The notes: a model not told the origin generated them from the letters alone. Counted from the stretch's first letter, positions 18,843-29,194 are shown. The stretch: 64,000 nucleotides of DNA from Thaumasiovibrio subtropicus (GCF_019703835.1 NZ_AP023054.1:558001-622000); one strand, 5' to 3'. Translations and numbers: made by a program.

Positions 18843-20837
18843 ATGTCGTCTCGTAAACAACTTGCTAATGCAATCCGTGCGTTGAGCATGGATGGTGTTC
18901 AACAAGCTAACTCTGGTCACCCGGGTGCGCCTATGGGTATGGCTGATATCGCTGAAGTACTATGGCGTGATCACTTAAACCATAACCCACAGAACCCAGA
19001 GTGGGCTGACCGCGACCGTTTTGTACTGTCGAATGGTCACGGCTCTATGCTGATCTATTCTCTGCTCCACCTAGCGGGCTACGATCTGTCGATTGACGAT
19101 CTTAAGCAGTTCCGTCAACTGCACTCTAAAACACCAGGCCACCCAGAATATGGTTATGCACCAGGTGTAGAAACGACCACTGGTCCACTTGGTCAAGGTA
19201 TTACCAACGCTGTTGGTATGGCGCTGGCTGAGAAATCGCTCGCGGCACAGTTCAACCGCGATGGTCACGATGTGGTTGATCACTTCACTTATGTCTTCAT
19301 GGGTGACGGCTGTCTGATGGAAGGTGTCTCGCACGAAGCGTGTTCGCTAGCAGGTACGCTGGGCCTAGGTAAGTTGATTGCCTTCTGGGATGACAACGGC
19401 ATCTCAATCGATGGCGAAGTCGAAGGTTGGTTTACCGACGACACGCAGAAGCGTTTTGAGTCATATGGCTGGCACGTGCTAGCGGTTGATGGTCATGACA
19501 GTGATGCAATCAATGCCGCTATTGAAGCAGCGAAAGCAGAAACGACCAAACCTACCATCATCTGTTGTAAGACTATCATTGGCTTTGGTTCGCCAAACAA
19601 GGCCGGTTCTCATGATTGTCACGGTGCACCACTTGGTCACGACGAAATTGCTGCAGCACGTGAATTCCTTGGTTGGGAACACGGTCCGTTTGAAATCCCC
19701 GCTGACGTGTATGCAGAATGGGATGCGAAAGAAGCCGGTGCGGCGAAGCAGTCTGCATGGGAAGAGAAGTTGGCAGCCTATGAAGCGGCTTACCCTGAAC
19801 TCGCTGCAGAGTTTAAGCGCCGTGTCGCGGGTGATTTACCTGCTGAGTTCGAAGCGAAAGCGAACGAGTACATCAAAGAGCTACAAGCAAACCCAGCCTC
19901 GATTGCATCACGTAAAGCGTCTCAGAATGCACTAGAAGCGTTTGGCAAACTGCTACCTGAGTTCATGGGCGGTTCTGCAGACCTTGCGCCGTCAAACCTT
20001 ACCATGTGGTCTGGTTCAAAAGCGCTAACGGCTGATGATGCCGCTGGTAACTATATCCACTACGGTGTGCGTGAGTTCGGTATGACAGCGATCATCAACG
20101 GTATTGCGTTGCATGGTGGTTTTGTACCTTACGGTGCAACTTTCTTGATGTTCATGGAGTACGCGCGTAACGCAATGCGCATGGCTGCATTGATGAAAGT
20201 GCAAAATATCCAAGTGTATACGCATGACTCAATTGGTTTGGGTGAAGATGGTCCAACACACCAACCTGTTGAGCAAATCGCTTCTCTCCGTGTTACACCA
20301 AACATGAGCACATGGCGTCCATGTGACCAAGTTGAATCTGCGGTCGCTTGGAAGCACGCGATTGAGCGTAAAGATGGCCCTACGTCATTGATCTTCTCTC
20401 GTCAGAACCTAGCACAGCAGTCACGCGATGACGCGCAACTGGCTAACATTGCCAAGGGTGGCTACATCCTAAAAGACAGCGAAGGTCAACCTGAGTTGAT
20501 TCTTATCGCAACGGGTTCTGAAGTTGAGCTAGTGATGGCAGCACACGCTGAGTTGACAGAAGCTGGCCATAAGGTACGTGTTGTATCTTTGCCTTCAACG
20601 GATGTATTTGATGCGCAAGACGCTGAGTACCGTGAGTCTGTACTGCCTTCTGACGTGACTGCGCGCGTTGCCGTAGAAGCGGGTATTGCTGACTACTGGT
20701 ACAAGTATGTTGGTTTTGACGGTCGTATCATTGGCATGACGACCTTCGGTGAATCAGCGCCAGCGGGTGAGCTGTTCAAAATGTTCGGTTTCACCGTTGA
20801 GAACGTTGTGAGCACTGCAAAAGAGTTGCTTGCTTAA
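18843..20837 (+). CDS. tkt: Transketolase
   Basis: Transketolase transfers two-carbon ketol units in the pentose phosphate pathway with thiamine diphosphate. The ATG at 18843 after CAGGAGCAGAC gives 664 residues (E. coli TktA 663); the frame is open 108 bases further up but without the conserved start. Key parts: [10 protein letters not shown] (catalytic His at about 26), the TPP motif GDGCLMEG...DDN (about 154-185), and [11 protein letters not shown] (about 468). It is divergent from metK. A strong terminator follows. The E4P it handles is also the substrate of the nearby epd product. Confidence 0.97.
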   Translation: MSSRKQLANAIRALSMDGVQQANSGHPGAPMGMADIAEVLWRDHLNHNPQNPEWADRDRFVLSNGHGSMLIYSLLHLAGYDLSIDDLKQFRQLHSKTPGHPEYGYAPGVETTTGPLGQGITNAVGMALAEKSLAAQFNRDGHDVVDHFTYVFMGDGCLMEGVSHEACSLAGTLGLGKLIAFWDDNGISIDGEVEGWFTDDTQKRFESYGWHVLAVDGHDSDAINAAIEAAKAETTKPTIICCKTIIGFGSPNKAGSHDCHGAPLGHDEIAAAREFLGWEHGPFEIPADVYAEWDAKEAGAAKQSAWEEKLAAYEAAYPELAAEFKRRVAGDLPAEFEAKANEYIKELQANPASIASRKASQNALEAFGKLLPEFMGGSADLAPSNLTMWSGSKALTADDAAGNYIHYGVREFGMTAIINGIALHGGFVPYGATFLMFMEYARNAMRMAALMKVQNIQVYTHDSIGLGEDGPTHQPVEQIASLRVTPNMSTWRPCDQVESAVAWKHAIERKDGPTSLIFSRQNLAQQSRDDAQLANIAKGGYILKDSEGQPELILIATGSEVELVMAAHAELTEAGHKVRVVSLPSTDVFDAQDAEYRESVLPSDVTARVAVEAGIADYWYKYVGFDGRIIGMTTFGESAPAGELFKMFGFTVENVVSTAKELLA

Positions 20838-20861
20838 CTTGACCTAGCGACAGAATGATAG

Positions 20862-20890
20862 AAAGCCAGCTCGATGAGCTGGCTTTTTTT
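20862..20890 (+). terminator. tkt terminator
   Basis: AAAGCCAGCTC (20862-20872) pairs with GAGCTGGCTTT (20876-20886) around GAT and continues into a T-run. The frame of the next gene runs through it, so that gene must start after it. Confidence 0.9.
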
Positions 20891-20908
20891 ATGTGCCAAT
20901 CTAAGCTT

Positions 20909-22606
20909 ATGATTTATGTGGTGAAAACTATGCTGCTTTGGGTGGTGCTTGTTACTCCATTTCTCTATCGCTTGGTGACATTGGGCCAAACCTTTGCTGC
21001 GGATGAACCGCTAAGCCACTTCTACCTCTTTCTTAATGATATTGCGATTTTACTGGCCCTTGTTTGTCTATTGGGCAACAGTCCACAACGAGGGTTGATG
21101 CGTGGGTTTTTCACGCTACTAGCCTTGTTGTTGTACCTCTATTATGTCGTTGATATCGCGGTGATACTTCTCTTTTCGACACGTTTATATTGGCAAGATG
21201 CGCTGCACTACGGGGGGCAAGTCTCTCATGCTGTCGGTATGCCAGTGTTCTTGTTACTGCTGGCGAGTCTCGCTCTTATCGCAGCGCTGTTTTGGTGTCA
21301 TCGTTTGATTTGGTTTCCGCGCCGAAAACGCTCAGCCACAGTCTTTAGCTGTGTCGTTTGCGCCGGTTTTTTACTTAGTGTCGCAGAGCCAATTCATGGC
21401 GACTCCTCGCGAGCGGTGTTTTTTCGCAATGTTTATGCGGCCAATTGGCTCTCGACTGAACGAGAACCTTACAGTCAGAGCTTTATTGATAGTTTGAACT
21501 ACAACGATGGTTTAACGTGCACGTCAGTGGAACCCGCACGCCCTGACAATATCTATGTTGTCTTAGTCGAGTCTTGGTCTCGATATCACAGTGGCTATTT
21601 TATGGAGGGAGGGCAGCCGAGCTGGACGCCGCAACTGGATGCATTGGCAGCCGCTAACCATAGTTTGCTTCGTTTGTTCAGCAATGGGTTCACCACAGAA
21701 GCCAGCCTTTATGCCATTTTTACCGGGCAACTGCCCCTCTTTCCACAGACGAACCTGTCGGGAAAGGTGTCATTGGCGGAAGTGTCAAATGAACGAAGCG
21801 TACTGCTTGCTATCAATGCTCACGGTTATCATAGCCAGTTTATTACGAGCGGTGATTTAAACTTTCTTGATAAGGCGAGTTGGTTGAGCGCCATTGGCTT
21901 TCAAACCTTGCTTGATAGTGATGACTTTGACTATCAAGGGCAGCGATTGCTGTTTGATTCGCCGCCCGATGCACTGTTGCTTAAGAAGGTCGAGGCCCTG
22001 CATGGCAAGCGCGATCAGTTTGTTGTGATTGAGAATGTGACGACTCATAGTCCTTACTACTACCCAGACGCTTCTGGGCGTCTACAGCGTGGGGAAGAAG
22101 AGGCGTTTGGTTACAGTGACCGATGGCTAGCGACGCTGATACAACAGATTGCCGTAGGTAATAACTTGGTCATTGTAATGAGTGATCACCGTACGATGAG
22201 CCGTGTTACTGCCAGTGAGGCGGCGCAGAGCGGGAGAATGGCAGCGGCGGCGATACCGGGGTTTGTCTATTGGCAAGGGAAGCAGAGGGTGATTGATGCT
22301 CCAATACAGCACACGGATATCTTACCCTCCTTGGTCGATTGGTTAGCCGGTAAGCAGTGCTCTTCCGATTTTCGTGGCGCCTTGTTTCCTCTGACGATGA
22401 CAAAGCCGGCAAACTGTCAAATCTATGTTCGCGGCGATGATCGCTCCCGAGTCACTGCCCAATGCCGCTCTTCACAGTTTGATGTGCGACTCGCAGGCGA
22501 TAACACCCGCGCGTTAGAAGACAATGACTGGAGTCAGCGCGTTGTTGACTTCATTAATGCCACTCGGAGCGGGAAGAGGCGGTCGGCGGTTGATCCATCT
22601 CGTTAG
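20909..22606 (+). CDS. LtaS/EptA-like membrane phosphotransferase (alkaline phosphatase superfamily)
   Basis: A membrane-anchored enzyme of about 565 residues with several N-terminal membrane helices (to about residue 165) and a periplasmic sulfatase-type domain. The domain has VVLVESWSRYHSG (metal ligand region), FTTEASLYAIFTGQLP (candidate threonine nucleophile), ENVTTHSPYYYPD and VVMSDHRTM (metal-binding D-H). The family moves phosphoglycerol or phosphoethanolamine onto lipids and glycans; the substrate here is unknown. ATG at 20909 is chosen because earlier starts lie in or right after the tkt terminator; 20891 and 20930 are alternatives, and no start has a good ribosome binding site. Its 3' end overlaps the convergent glycosyltransferase gene by 53 bases. 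Confidence 0.72.
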   Translation: MIYVVKTMLLWVVLVTPFLYRLVTLGQTFAADEPLSHFYLFLNDIAILLALVCLLGNSPQRGLMRGFFTLLALLLYLYYVVDIAVILLFSTRLYWQDALHYGGQVSHAVGMPVFLLLLASLALIAALFWCHRLIWFPRRKRSATVFSCVVCAGFLLSVAEPIHGDSSRAVFFRNVYAANWLSTEREPYSQSFIDSLNYNDGLTCTSVEPARPDNIYVVLVESWSRYHSGYFMEGGQPSWTPQLDALAAANHSLLRLFSNGFTTEASLYAIFTGQLPLFPQTNLSGKVSLAEVSNERSVLLAINAHGYHSQFITSGDLNFLDKASWLSAIGFQTLLDSDDFDYQGQRLLFDSPPDALLLKKVEALHGKRDQFVVIENVTTHSPYYYPDASGRLQRGEEEAFGYSDRWLATLIQQIAVGNNLVIVMSDHRTMSRVTASEAAQSGRMAAAAIPGFVYWQGKQRVIDAPIQHTDILPSLVDWLAGKQCSSDFRGALFPLTMTKPANCQIYVRGDDRSRVTAQCRSSQFDVRLAGDNTRALEDNDWSQRVVDFINATRSGKRRSAVDPSR

Positions 22607-23591
22607 GGGGCGCTTTTTCTATCGTCTCCGAAGCCCTGAGAGGTTGCTTATTTTGTAGGTTCACCGCTGTGCCTTTCACTGAGGGAAAAGCGAGATATCT
22701 GAGATTCTTCTCCTCGAGGCGTCCTCGGCTGACATTGTCGAGAATCAATCCAGTAAAGAGGCATAAGACACTGATGACGCCGAGTGCACTGGCGAGGATG
22801 GCACTTGGGAATCGTTCCACCAACCCAGTGGCGAAGAAATCAACGATAACCGGGACACCGATTGCAAGACAGAGAAAGGCACTGAACAGACTTAAGCTGG
22901 TGAAAAAGGCGAGTGGTTTGACGTCTCTGAGCAGAAAAAGAATAAAGTTGAGGATTTTCAGGCCATCTCGAAATGTGTTGAGTTTACTTGCTGTGCCGGT
23001 AGGGCGGGCTCGATATAAAGTCGAGACCTCTTTTGTTGCTAAGCGGTGATGTAAAGCATGGACACTTAACTCGGTTTCAATCTCAAACCCATTGCTGAGA
23101 ACGGGCACCGATTTGACAAAGCGACGGCTCATAATTCGGTAACCAGAGAAGACGTCATTGAGCTTTGATTGAAAGAACAGGCTGATCAACGCACTGAATG
23201 AGCGGTTACCGATGATATGGCCTGTTGGGTAGGCGTCGTCAGAGATAGAGCGAGTGCCCGTGACCATATCGAGGTTTTCATCCAAGAGGGTTTGAATCAG
23301 TGTCGGGGCAGCATTGGCATCATAGGTATTATCTCCATCAGCCAGCACGTAAATATCCGCTTCGACATCGGCAAACATGCGCTTGACCACTTCCCCCTTC
23401 CCTTGACGTCGCTCTCTAAAGACCAGAGCGCCAGCTTGCTTCGCTTCATGGATGGTGTCATCGGTCGAGTTATTGTCGTAGACGTAGATGGCCGCGCCGG
23501 GCAGGGCATGCTGGAAACTGCGTACGGTATCACCAATAGCACCCGCTTCATTAAAGCAGGGTAAGAGCACGGCAATGTGATAGTGATTCAT
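22554..23591 (-). CDS. Polyprenyl-phosphate glycosyltransferase, GT2 family (ArnC/GtrB/Dpm1-like)
   Basis: A 345-residue GT-A enzyme that probably loads a sugar onto undecaprenyl phosphate. It has the nucleotide-sugar motifs DNNSTDDT (about 39-46) and DGDNTYD (about 84-90), then SGYRIMSRRFVKS and RPTGTASKLNTFRDG. Two C-terminal membrane helices follow (about 232-260 and 270-295), as in GtrB and DPMS enzymes with a membrane anchor. Its ATG overlaps the stop of the upstream membrane protein by four bases, so the two are coupled. The C-terminal tail after the helices is variable. Sugar and acceptor are unknown. Confidence 0.82.
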   Translation of the reverse strand: MNHYHIAVLLPCFNEAGAIGDTVRSFQHALPGAAIYVYDNNSTDDTIHEAKQAGALVFRERRQGKGEVVKRMFADVEADIYVLADGDNTYDANAAPTLIQTLLDENLDMVTGTRSISDDAYPTGHIIGNRSFSALISLFFQSKLNDVFSGYRIMSRRFVKSVPVLSNGFEIETELSVHALHHRLATKEVSTLYRARPTGTASKLNTFRDGLKILNFILFLLRDVKPLAFFTSLSLFSAFLCLAIGVPVIVDFFATGLVERFPSAILASALGVISVLCLFTGLILDNVSRGRLEEKNLRYLAFPSVKGTAVNLQNKQPLRASETIEKAPPNEMDQPPTASSRSEWH

Positions 23592-25387
23592 TGTGCTTTC
23601 TCCGGGGTGAATTTGAGTAGGCGGATGTGATCGTGAGCGTGTGCGATTTCAGTAAGCCACAAGGGCAGTTGGTTGGTATGTAGCTGGTGGATAAGCGCCG
23701 TCTCTGGGCTCTGCTTCAGGAGGATGCGGCTTGCATCTTCGGAACCGAACATCAGGTAGTCGACCTCTGCCTTCAGGAGTTTTTGATATGCCTCCTCTTG
23801 GTTGCTACTGGTTAATAAGCGGATAACGAAGAGGTTTCCAGCGACATTTCGGTGATACGGCGCCGCGAGAATACGATTGTTTGTGAGCGCCAGTATGGGT
23901 GTGCCATAGGAAACAGGTGCCAAGATCAAGGCATCGTGAATATTGCTATCGAGTAGAGGCTGTACTTTTTCGGTTCCGCTTAATGACGTTCGTAGAGCGG
24001 GATCCGAAGGGCCATCTGTCCACTTATTGAGGCTTTGCATGAGATAAAGGATTGCCAATGGCGTAAGTAAGAGACTTGCCGCAAATTTGGCGTGACGACT
24101 CTGTAACGGAAGGTGCGAGAGAAACTGCATACAGCTGTAGGCATACAACGGCATGACGATGAGAGAGGCGGTGTAAATGGTACGAAGTTGCCAAAAGAGG
24201 GGGAGCGCCATCGCCACCAGCATCAAGCCATAGACAACTTTTAACTGTGGTGTTTTTAGTCCCCAGAAACATGCCAGTAGCGCGGGGGCATAGACGAAGA
24301 GATAGTTTTGGCTAATCCACACACCTTTGCTGTATAGGTAATCGATGATCGGCATCGCCTCAGAGACATGGTTTAACCAAAACTGCGCCAATAGGTCAGG
24401 ATACTGATAGTAAGGGCCGAGTAAGAATGTGGGATGCAATGCTAAAAATGGCGAGATGGCTATCAGGCTGAGGAAGAGAAAGCGTAAGGGAAGGGCAAGG
24501 CTATTCCCCTCAAGGCGACGAAAACACCACAAGGACAAGGTGCAAAATAGCCAGCCACAGGCAAGGAGTGTCACTAAAGCGATGGAGATTTGGTCATTGT
24601 GGGTGTGAAGAAAGTCTTCCCACGGGCGGCTCAACAAGATGGCGATGGGAACTAAGCCAAGCAGATAACAGCAAAGTCTTTGGCAGTAATAGAGAAAAGC
24701 CTGATGACGATAGCCGATAATGCAAAGTGTGAGTAGCAGCAGCAAAAAGGCGATGATGTTTTCTAATCCGACCCACAGTGATAACGCGATAAGTATGGCT
24801 TGGAGACGAAGCGGGTTGGAGGATCTGCACTCCTCGCGATGAAATGGGGTGAGTGCGATAATCCAAGCAAGAAGGCAAAGTTGTAAACCGTGATGGTCAA
24901 TGGCGCTAGGCACGAAAGGTGAAAGGAGAGGGGAAAGCAAAGTGACGACAATCGCGAGACTTGCGGTGTGATTATCTGTCATACGGGCCGTCAGGTGCCC
25001 AATCGCGAAAAGCAGCCCGAGAAGATAAAGCAGTGGGATAAGGGAGATTGACAAGGTGGCGGCAATGGCATCATCCATGAGATGGCTGAGTAACCACGTG
25101 ACGGCTGCCAATGGAAGATCAGGAAAACGAGACCAATGGATGATCTGGCCATCGGTTGGATTAAAACGCGGAAGAGGTTGCAGGTACCACGAAGGTGTCT
25201 CTAACCATTGGGTAAATTGCACCCAGCGCAGGTAATCATCATTGTCAGCAAATTGTCTGAGGGAGACAGCATCCCATTGGGTGAAAAGCAGTGCAGCCGA
25301 TACACAGCACCACGCAACGAATGTGAAGCCTAGCCAGCTATTTTGCTGAGCGCGTTTAACGGGCGGGAAGACATCCGTCTTTGCCAT
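23588..25387 (-). CDS. Polytopic membrane protein, probable GT-C type glycosyltransferase
   Basis: A 599-residue protein with about 11-13 predicted membrane helices. Right after the first helix it has FADNDDYLRW (acidic residues 48, 50, 51) and then GQIIHWSRFPDLPL, and further on SAIDHHGLQ. Acidic residues in the first periplasmic loop are typical of GT-C enzymes such as ArnT or Pmt, which use polyprenyl-phosphate sugars. ATG 25387 (MAKTDVF) has GGGTGA upstream. Coupled to the GT2 gene, it would be the transferase that uses the GT2's lipid-linked sugar. The family is inferred from layout; no close named relative is recognised. Confidence 0.6.
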   Translation of the reverse strand: MAKTDVFPPVKRAQQNSWLGFTFVAWCCVSAALLFTQWDAVSLRQFADNDDYLRWVQFTQWLETPSWYLQPLPRFNPTDGQIIHWSRFPDLPLAAVTWLLSHLMDDAIAATLSISLIPLLYLLGLLFAIGHLTARMTDNHTASLAIVVTLLSPLLSPFVPSAIDHHGLQLCLLAWIIALTPFHREECRSSNPLRLQAILIALSLWVGLENIIAFLLLLLTLCIIGYRHQAFLYYCQRLCCYLLGLVPIAILLSRPWEDFLHTHNDQISIALVTLLACGWLFCTLSLWCFRRLEGNSLALPLRFLFLSLIAISPFLALHPTFLLGPYYQYPDLLAQFWLNHVSEAMPIIDYLYSKGVWISQNYLFVYAPALLACFWGLKTPQLKVVYGLMLVAMALPLFWQLRTIYTASLIVMPLYAYSCMQFLSHLPLQSRHAKFAASLLLTPLAILYLMQSLNKWTDGPSDPALRTSLSGTEKVQPLLDSNIHDALILAPVSYGTPILALTNNRILAAPYHRNVAGNLFVIRLLTSSNQEEAYQKLLKAEVDYLMFGSEDASRILLKQSPETALIHQLHTNQLPLWLTEIAHAHDHIRLLKFTPEKAQ

Positions 25388-25617
25388 GAAATCACCCAAA
25401 AGAATAAAAGTTATTTTAATTATATTTCAAGAGTATGTTTTGGTGGGGTTTTTATCGCCTTAACGATGAGAAAGTGGCCAATATGGTTAAGAGCCCGCGG
25501 TAGAACGGCCTTTTTTGTTAAGTAGGAATAAAACAACAAAAGTGTGTCAGCCCTCACATTTGACGTGATTAGCCACACAACTTGGGGTAGAATCGACGTG
25601 CTTTTTAATCATCTTGC

Positions 25618-26658
25618 ATGGATATGACACTGAAAGTCGCAATTAACGGGTTTGGTCGCATCGGACGCAGCGTACTACGCGCGCTCTATGAAAGCGGCAA
25701 ACATCAACAGATTAAGGTCGTTGCCGTCAATGAACTGGCACAACCTGAAGCTATGGCGCATCTTCTCCAATACGATTCTAGCCATGGCCGATTCCACAAG
25801 TCTGTTACTCACGACCAAGAGCACCTGTTCATTGACCATGGCAAAGGTGATATCGATTCGATCCGCATCTTGCACTTGAGCGACATCTCTTTATTACCAT
25901 GGCGAGACCTCGACGTTGACATTGTGCTCGACTGTACCGGGGTTTATGGCTCGCGCGACGATGGCCTTGCGCATATTCAAGTGGGGGCCAACAAGGTACT
26001 TTTCTCTCATCCCGCTTCGCAAGATATCGACAACACTATCATCTACGGTGTCAACCACACCACACTCCAAGACGACGATCGCATTGTGTCAAATGGCTCC
26101 TGTACAACCAACTGTATTGTACCCGTCATCAAGGTCTTGGATGAGGCATTTGGCATCAACTCGGGCACCATCACCACTATCCACTCCGCGATGAATGATC
26201 AGCAAGTGATCGATGCTTATCATACGGATTTACGCCGTACGCGCGCCGCGAGTGCTTCTATTATTCCCGTAGATACCAAGCTGCATTTGGGGATTGGTCG
26301 CATATTCCCGCAGTTTGCTAAAAAGTTTGAGGCGATTTCTGTTCGCGTGCCAACAGTCAACGTTACCGCGATGGACTTGAGTGTCACTGTCAACACTAAT
26401 GTTACAGTTAATGACATAAATCAAGCATTGATCACAGCATCACAGTGTACATTAAACGGCATTGTGGATTACACCGAGGCACCGCTTGTCTCGATAGATT
26501 TTAATCACGACCCCCATAGCGCCATTGTAGACGGCACTCAAACTCGAGTGAGCGATCAGCACTTGGTCAAGATGTTGGTGTGGTGTGATAACGAGTGGGG
26601 ATTTGCAAACCGAATGCTAGATACCGCATTGGCGATGTACCACTCTTCGCAACCGTGA
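25618..26658 (+). CDS. epd: D-erythrose-4-phosphate dehydrogenase
   Basis: A GAPDH-fold enzyme that oxidises erythrose-4-phosphate to 4-phosphoerythronate for pyridoxal phosphate synthesis. The product has 346 residues. The N-terminal Rossmann motif [18 protein letters not shown], the catalytic NGSCTTNC (Cys at about 162) and the C-terminal [16 protein letters not shown] are present. Epd rather than GapA is indicated by [16 protein letters not shown] and by synteny with pgk and fba. ATG 25618 or ATG 25624 may be the start; neither has a strong ribosome binding site. It is followed by pgk with a 91-base gap. Confidence 0.93.
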   Translation: MDMTLKVAINGFGRIGRSVLRALYESGKHQQIKVVAVNELAQPEAMAHLLQYDSSHGRFHKSVTHDQEHLFIDHGKGDIDSIRILHLSDISLLPWRDLDVDIVLDCTGVYGSRDDGLAHIQVGANKVLFSHPASQDIDNTIIYGVNHTTLQDDDRIVSNGSCTTNCIVPVIKVLDEAFGINSGTITTIHSAMNDQQVIDAYHTDLRRTRAASASIIPVDTKLHLGIGRIFPQFAKKFEAISVRVPTVNVTAMDLSVTVNTNVTVNDINQALITASQCTLNGIVDYTEAPLVSIDFNHDPHSAIVDGTQTRVSDQHLVKMLVWCDNEWGFANRMLDTALAMYHSSQP

Positions 26659-26749
26659 AGGATGCGATAAAGCAACATTGAAATTTGCGTGCCTAGCAAC
26701 ATGGAATAGGCACATTAAACTTTTGGATAACTTGAGTAGAGGACAAAGA

Positions 26750-27913
26750 ATGTCTGTTATCAAATTGATTGATCTCGACCTAGCTGGCAAGCGCGTATTC
26801 ATCCGTGCTGACCTGAACGTACCGGTAAAAGAAGGCAAAGTAACGTCTGATGCGCGTATTTTGGCATCACTACCAACCATTAAGCACTGCCTAGAAGCGG
26901 GTGCAAAAGTAATGGTGACTTCTCACCTAGGTCGTCCAACTGAAGGCGAGTATGCAGAAGAGTTCTCTCTACAACCAGTGGTTAACTACCTAAACGACGC
27001 TCTAGACTGCGACGTTAAACTAGCAAAAGACTACCTAGATGGTCTTGAGCTAAACGCGGGTGAGCTTGTTGTTCTTGAAAACGTTCGTTTCAACAAAGGC
27101 GAAAAGAAGAACGAAGAAGCGCTATCTAAGAAATATGCAGCACTCTGTGACATCTTCGTCATGGATGCATTCGGTACGGCTCACCGTGCTCAAGCGTCTA
27201 CTCACGGTGTTGGCATGAACGCGCCTGTCGCGTGTGCGGGTCCTCTACTAGCCGCTGAGCTAGAAGCACTAGGTAAAGCAATGGACAACCCAGAGCGTCC
27301 ACTCGTTGCTATCGTGGGCGGTTCTAAAGTTTCTACTAAACTAACAGTGCTAGAGTCGCTATCTAAAGTGGCAGACCAACTCGTTGTGGGTGGCGGTATC
27401 GCGAACACATTCATCGCCGCTGAAGGCCACAACGTCGGTAAGTCGCTATACGAAGCAGACCTTGTTGAAACAGCTCAGAAGCTAATGAAAGAGTGTTCTA
27501 TCCCAGTCGCCACTGACGTTGCGTGTGCAAAAGCATTTGATGAGAACGCAGAAGCTGAAATCAAGCACGTTTCTGAAGTTGCTGACGACGACATGATTTT
27601 CGACCTAGGTCCAGATTCAACGGCTGCGCTTGCTGAAATCATCGGTAACGCGAAGACTATCCTTTGGAACGGCCCAGTAGGCGTTTTCGAGTTCAAGAAC
27701 TTCGAAGCAGGTACTGCAGGCATCTCTAAAGCAATCGCTGAGTCTGCTGGTTTCTCTGTAGCCGGTGGTGGTGACACCCTAGCCGCTATCGACAAGTTCG
27801 GTATTAAAGCAGATGTGTCTTACATCTCTACTGGCGGCGGTGCTTTCCTTGAGTTCGTTGAAGGTAAAGTACTTCCAGCCGTTGCCATGCTAGAAGAGCG
27901 TGCAAAAGCGTAA
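26750..27913 (+). CDS. pgk: Phosphoglycerate kinase
   Basis: Pgk makes ATP from 1,3-bisphosphoglycerate in glycolysis. The ATG at 26750 after AGAGGACAAAGA gives 387 residues, as in E. coli. The N-terminal substrate motif [12 protein letters not shown], the basic-patch SHLGRP, and the C-terminal nucleotide site [13 protein letters not shown] are seen. It is the second gene of the epd-pgk-fba run and ends in a terminator, so fba may also have its own promoter. Confidence 0.98.
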   Translation: MSVIKLIDLDLAGKRVFIRADLNVPVKEGKVTSDARILASLPTIKHCLEAGAKVMVTSHLGRPTEGEYAEEFSLQPVVNYLNDALDCDVKLAKDYLDGLELNAGELVVLENVRFNKGEKKNEEALSKKYAALCDIFVMDAFGTAHRAQASTHGVGMNAPVACAGPLLAAELEALGKAMDNPERPLVAIVGGSKVSTKLTVLESLSKVADQLVVGGGIANTFIAAEGHNVGKSLYEADLVETAQKLMKECSIPVATDVACAKAFDENAEAEIKHVSEVADDDMIFDLGPDSTAALAEIIGNAKTILWNGPVGVFEFKNFEAGTAGISKAIAESAGFSVAGGGDTLAAIDKFGIKADVSYISTGGGAFLEFVEGKVLPAVAMLEERAKA

Positions 27914-27920
27914 AGTTTTT

Positions 27921-27950
27921 AAGGTGGTGTGATTCACACCGCCTTTTTTA
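27921..27950 (+). terminator. pgk terminator
   Basis: AAGGTGGTGTG (27921-27931) pairs with CACACCGCCTT (27935-27945) with one G:U pair, and a T-rich tract follows. The loop is only three bases. Confidence 0.75.
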
Positions 27951-28004
27951 TTATTTTTTGTTTATCGTTTGTGAATTGGATCAGCTTTGACTAAAATGGC
28001 GCCC

Positions 28005-28020
28005 AAGCAAACGATTGCAA
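28005..28020. promoter_or_regulatory. LacI-family operator candidate before fba
   Basis: AAGCAAACGATTGCAA contains GCAAACG.TTGC and matches PurR ACGCAAACGTTTGCGT at 12 of 16 positions; it fits the looser LacI-family pattern with one mismatch. It lies 43 bases before the fba ATG. Cra controls epd-pgk-fba in enteric bacteria, but this site is closer to a PurR-type box. Confidence 0.35.
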
Positions 28021-28062
28021 CCTGTGAGCCAACACAGACAACAAGTAAATAGGACTATTGTC

Positions 28063-29139
28063 ATGTCTAAGATCTTCGATTTTGTAAAACCGGGTGTTAT
28101 TTCTGGCGACGACGTACAGAAAGTTTTTGAAGTTGCTAAAGAGCACAAGTTCGCTCTTCCAGCAGTTAACGTAGTTAACACTGACTCTGTCAACGCTGTA
28201 CTTGAAGCTGCGGCGAAAGTGAAAGCGCCAGTTGTTGTTCAGTTTTCTAACGGCGGTGCGGCATTCTTCGCAGGTAAAGGCCTGAAGCTAGAAGGTCAAG
28301 AAGCACAAATCAAAGGTGCTGTAGCGGGTGCAAAATACGTTCACGCTATCGCTGAATCTTACGGTGTACCAGTAATCCTTCACACTGACCACGCTGCTAA
28401 GAAACTACTTCCTTGGATCGACGGCCTACTAGACGCGGGTGAAGAGTTCTTCGCTCAAACAGGTAAGCCTCTATTCTCTTCTCACATGATTGACCTATCT
28501 GAAGAGTCACTAGAAGAGAACATCGAAATCTCTGCTCAGTACCTAGAGCGTATGGCTAAGCTAGGTATGACCCTAGAAATCGAACTAGGTTGTACTGGTG
28601 GTGAAGAAGATGGCGTAGACAACTCTCACATGGACGCGTCTGAGCTTTATACTTCTCCAGAAGACGTAGCATACGCATACGAGAAACTGGTTGCTATCAG
28701 CCCACGTTTCACTATCGCTGCTTCTTTCGGTAACGTACACGGTGTTTACAAGCCAGGTAACGTTGTACTGACTCCAACTATCCTACGTGATTCTCAAGCA
28801 CACTGTGCTGAGAAGTTCGGTATTGCACCTAACGCACTAAACTTCGTATTCCACGGTGGTTCTGGTTCGACTCAAGAAGAGATCGAAGAGTCAATCGGCT
28901 ACGGTGTTATCAAAATGAACATCGATACTGATACTCAGTGGGCAACTTGGGATGGCGTTCGTGCGTACGAAGCTGAAAACCGTGATTTCCTACAAGGTCA
29001 AATTGGTAACCCAACTGGCGAAGATGCGCCAAACAAGAAATACTACGATCCTCGCGTATGGCTACGTGCTGGTCAGACTGGTATGGTTAACCGTCTTGAG
29101 CAAGCGTTCAAAGACCTTAACGCGATCGACGTACTATAA
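28063..29139 (+). CDS. fba: Fructose-bisphosphate aldolase, class II
   Basis: The zinc-dependent aldolase of glycolysis and gluconeogenesis. The ATG at 28063 gives 358 residues (E. coli FbaA 359). Zinc and substrate motifs HTDHAAKKLLPW, LGCTGGEEDGVDNS and NFVFHGGSGS are all visible, as expected for class IIA. The codon use is strongly biased, as for a highly expressed gene. A terminator follows, then mscS, the same order as fbaA-mscS in E. coli. Confidence 0.98.
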   Translation: MSKIFDFVKPGVISGDDVQKVFEVAKEHKFALPAVNVVNTDSVNAVLEAAAKVKAPVVVQFSNGGAAFFAGKGLKLEGQEAQIKGAVAGAKYVHAIAESYGVPVILHTDHAAKKLLPWIDGLLDAGEEFFAQTGKPLFSSHMIDLSEESLEENIEISAQYLERMAKLGMTLEIELGCTGGEEDGVDNSHMDASELYTSPEDVAYAYEKLVAISPRFTIAASFGNVHGVYKPGNVVLTPTILRDSQAHCAEKFGIAPNALNFVFHGGSGSTQEEIEESIGYGVIKMNIDTDTQWATWDGVRAYEAENRDFLQGQIGNPTGEDAPNKKYYDPRVWLRAGQTGMVNRLEQAFKDLNAIDVL

Positions 29140-29165
29140 TTCAGGCTTTAATAGCTAGAGATATG

Positions 29166-29194
29166 AACCCCGCCACATTGGCGGGGTTTTTTTT
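29166..29194 (+). terminator. fba terminator
   Basis: AACCCCGCC (29166-29174) pairs with GGCGGGGTT (29180-29188) around ACATT, followed by eight T in total. Confidence 0.93.

Noticed and set aside
20855..20908. Upstream start of the LtaS-like gene at 20855
   Set aside because: The frame there runs through the stem and T-run of the tkt terminator, so a start after it is more likely.
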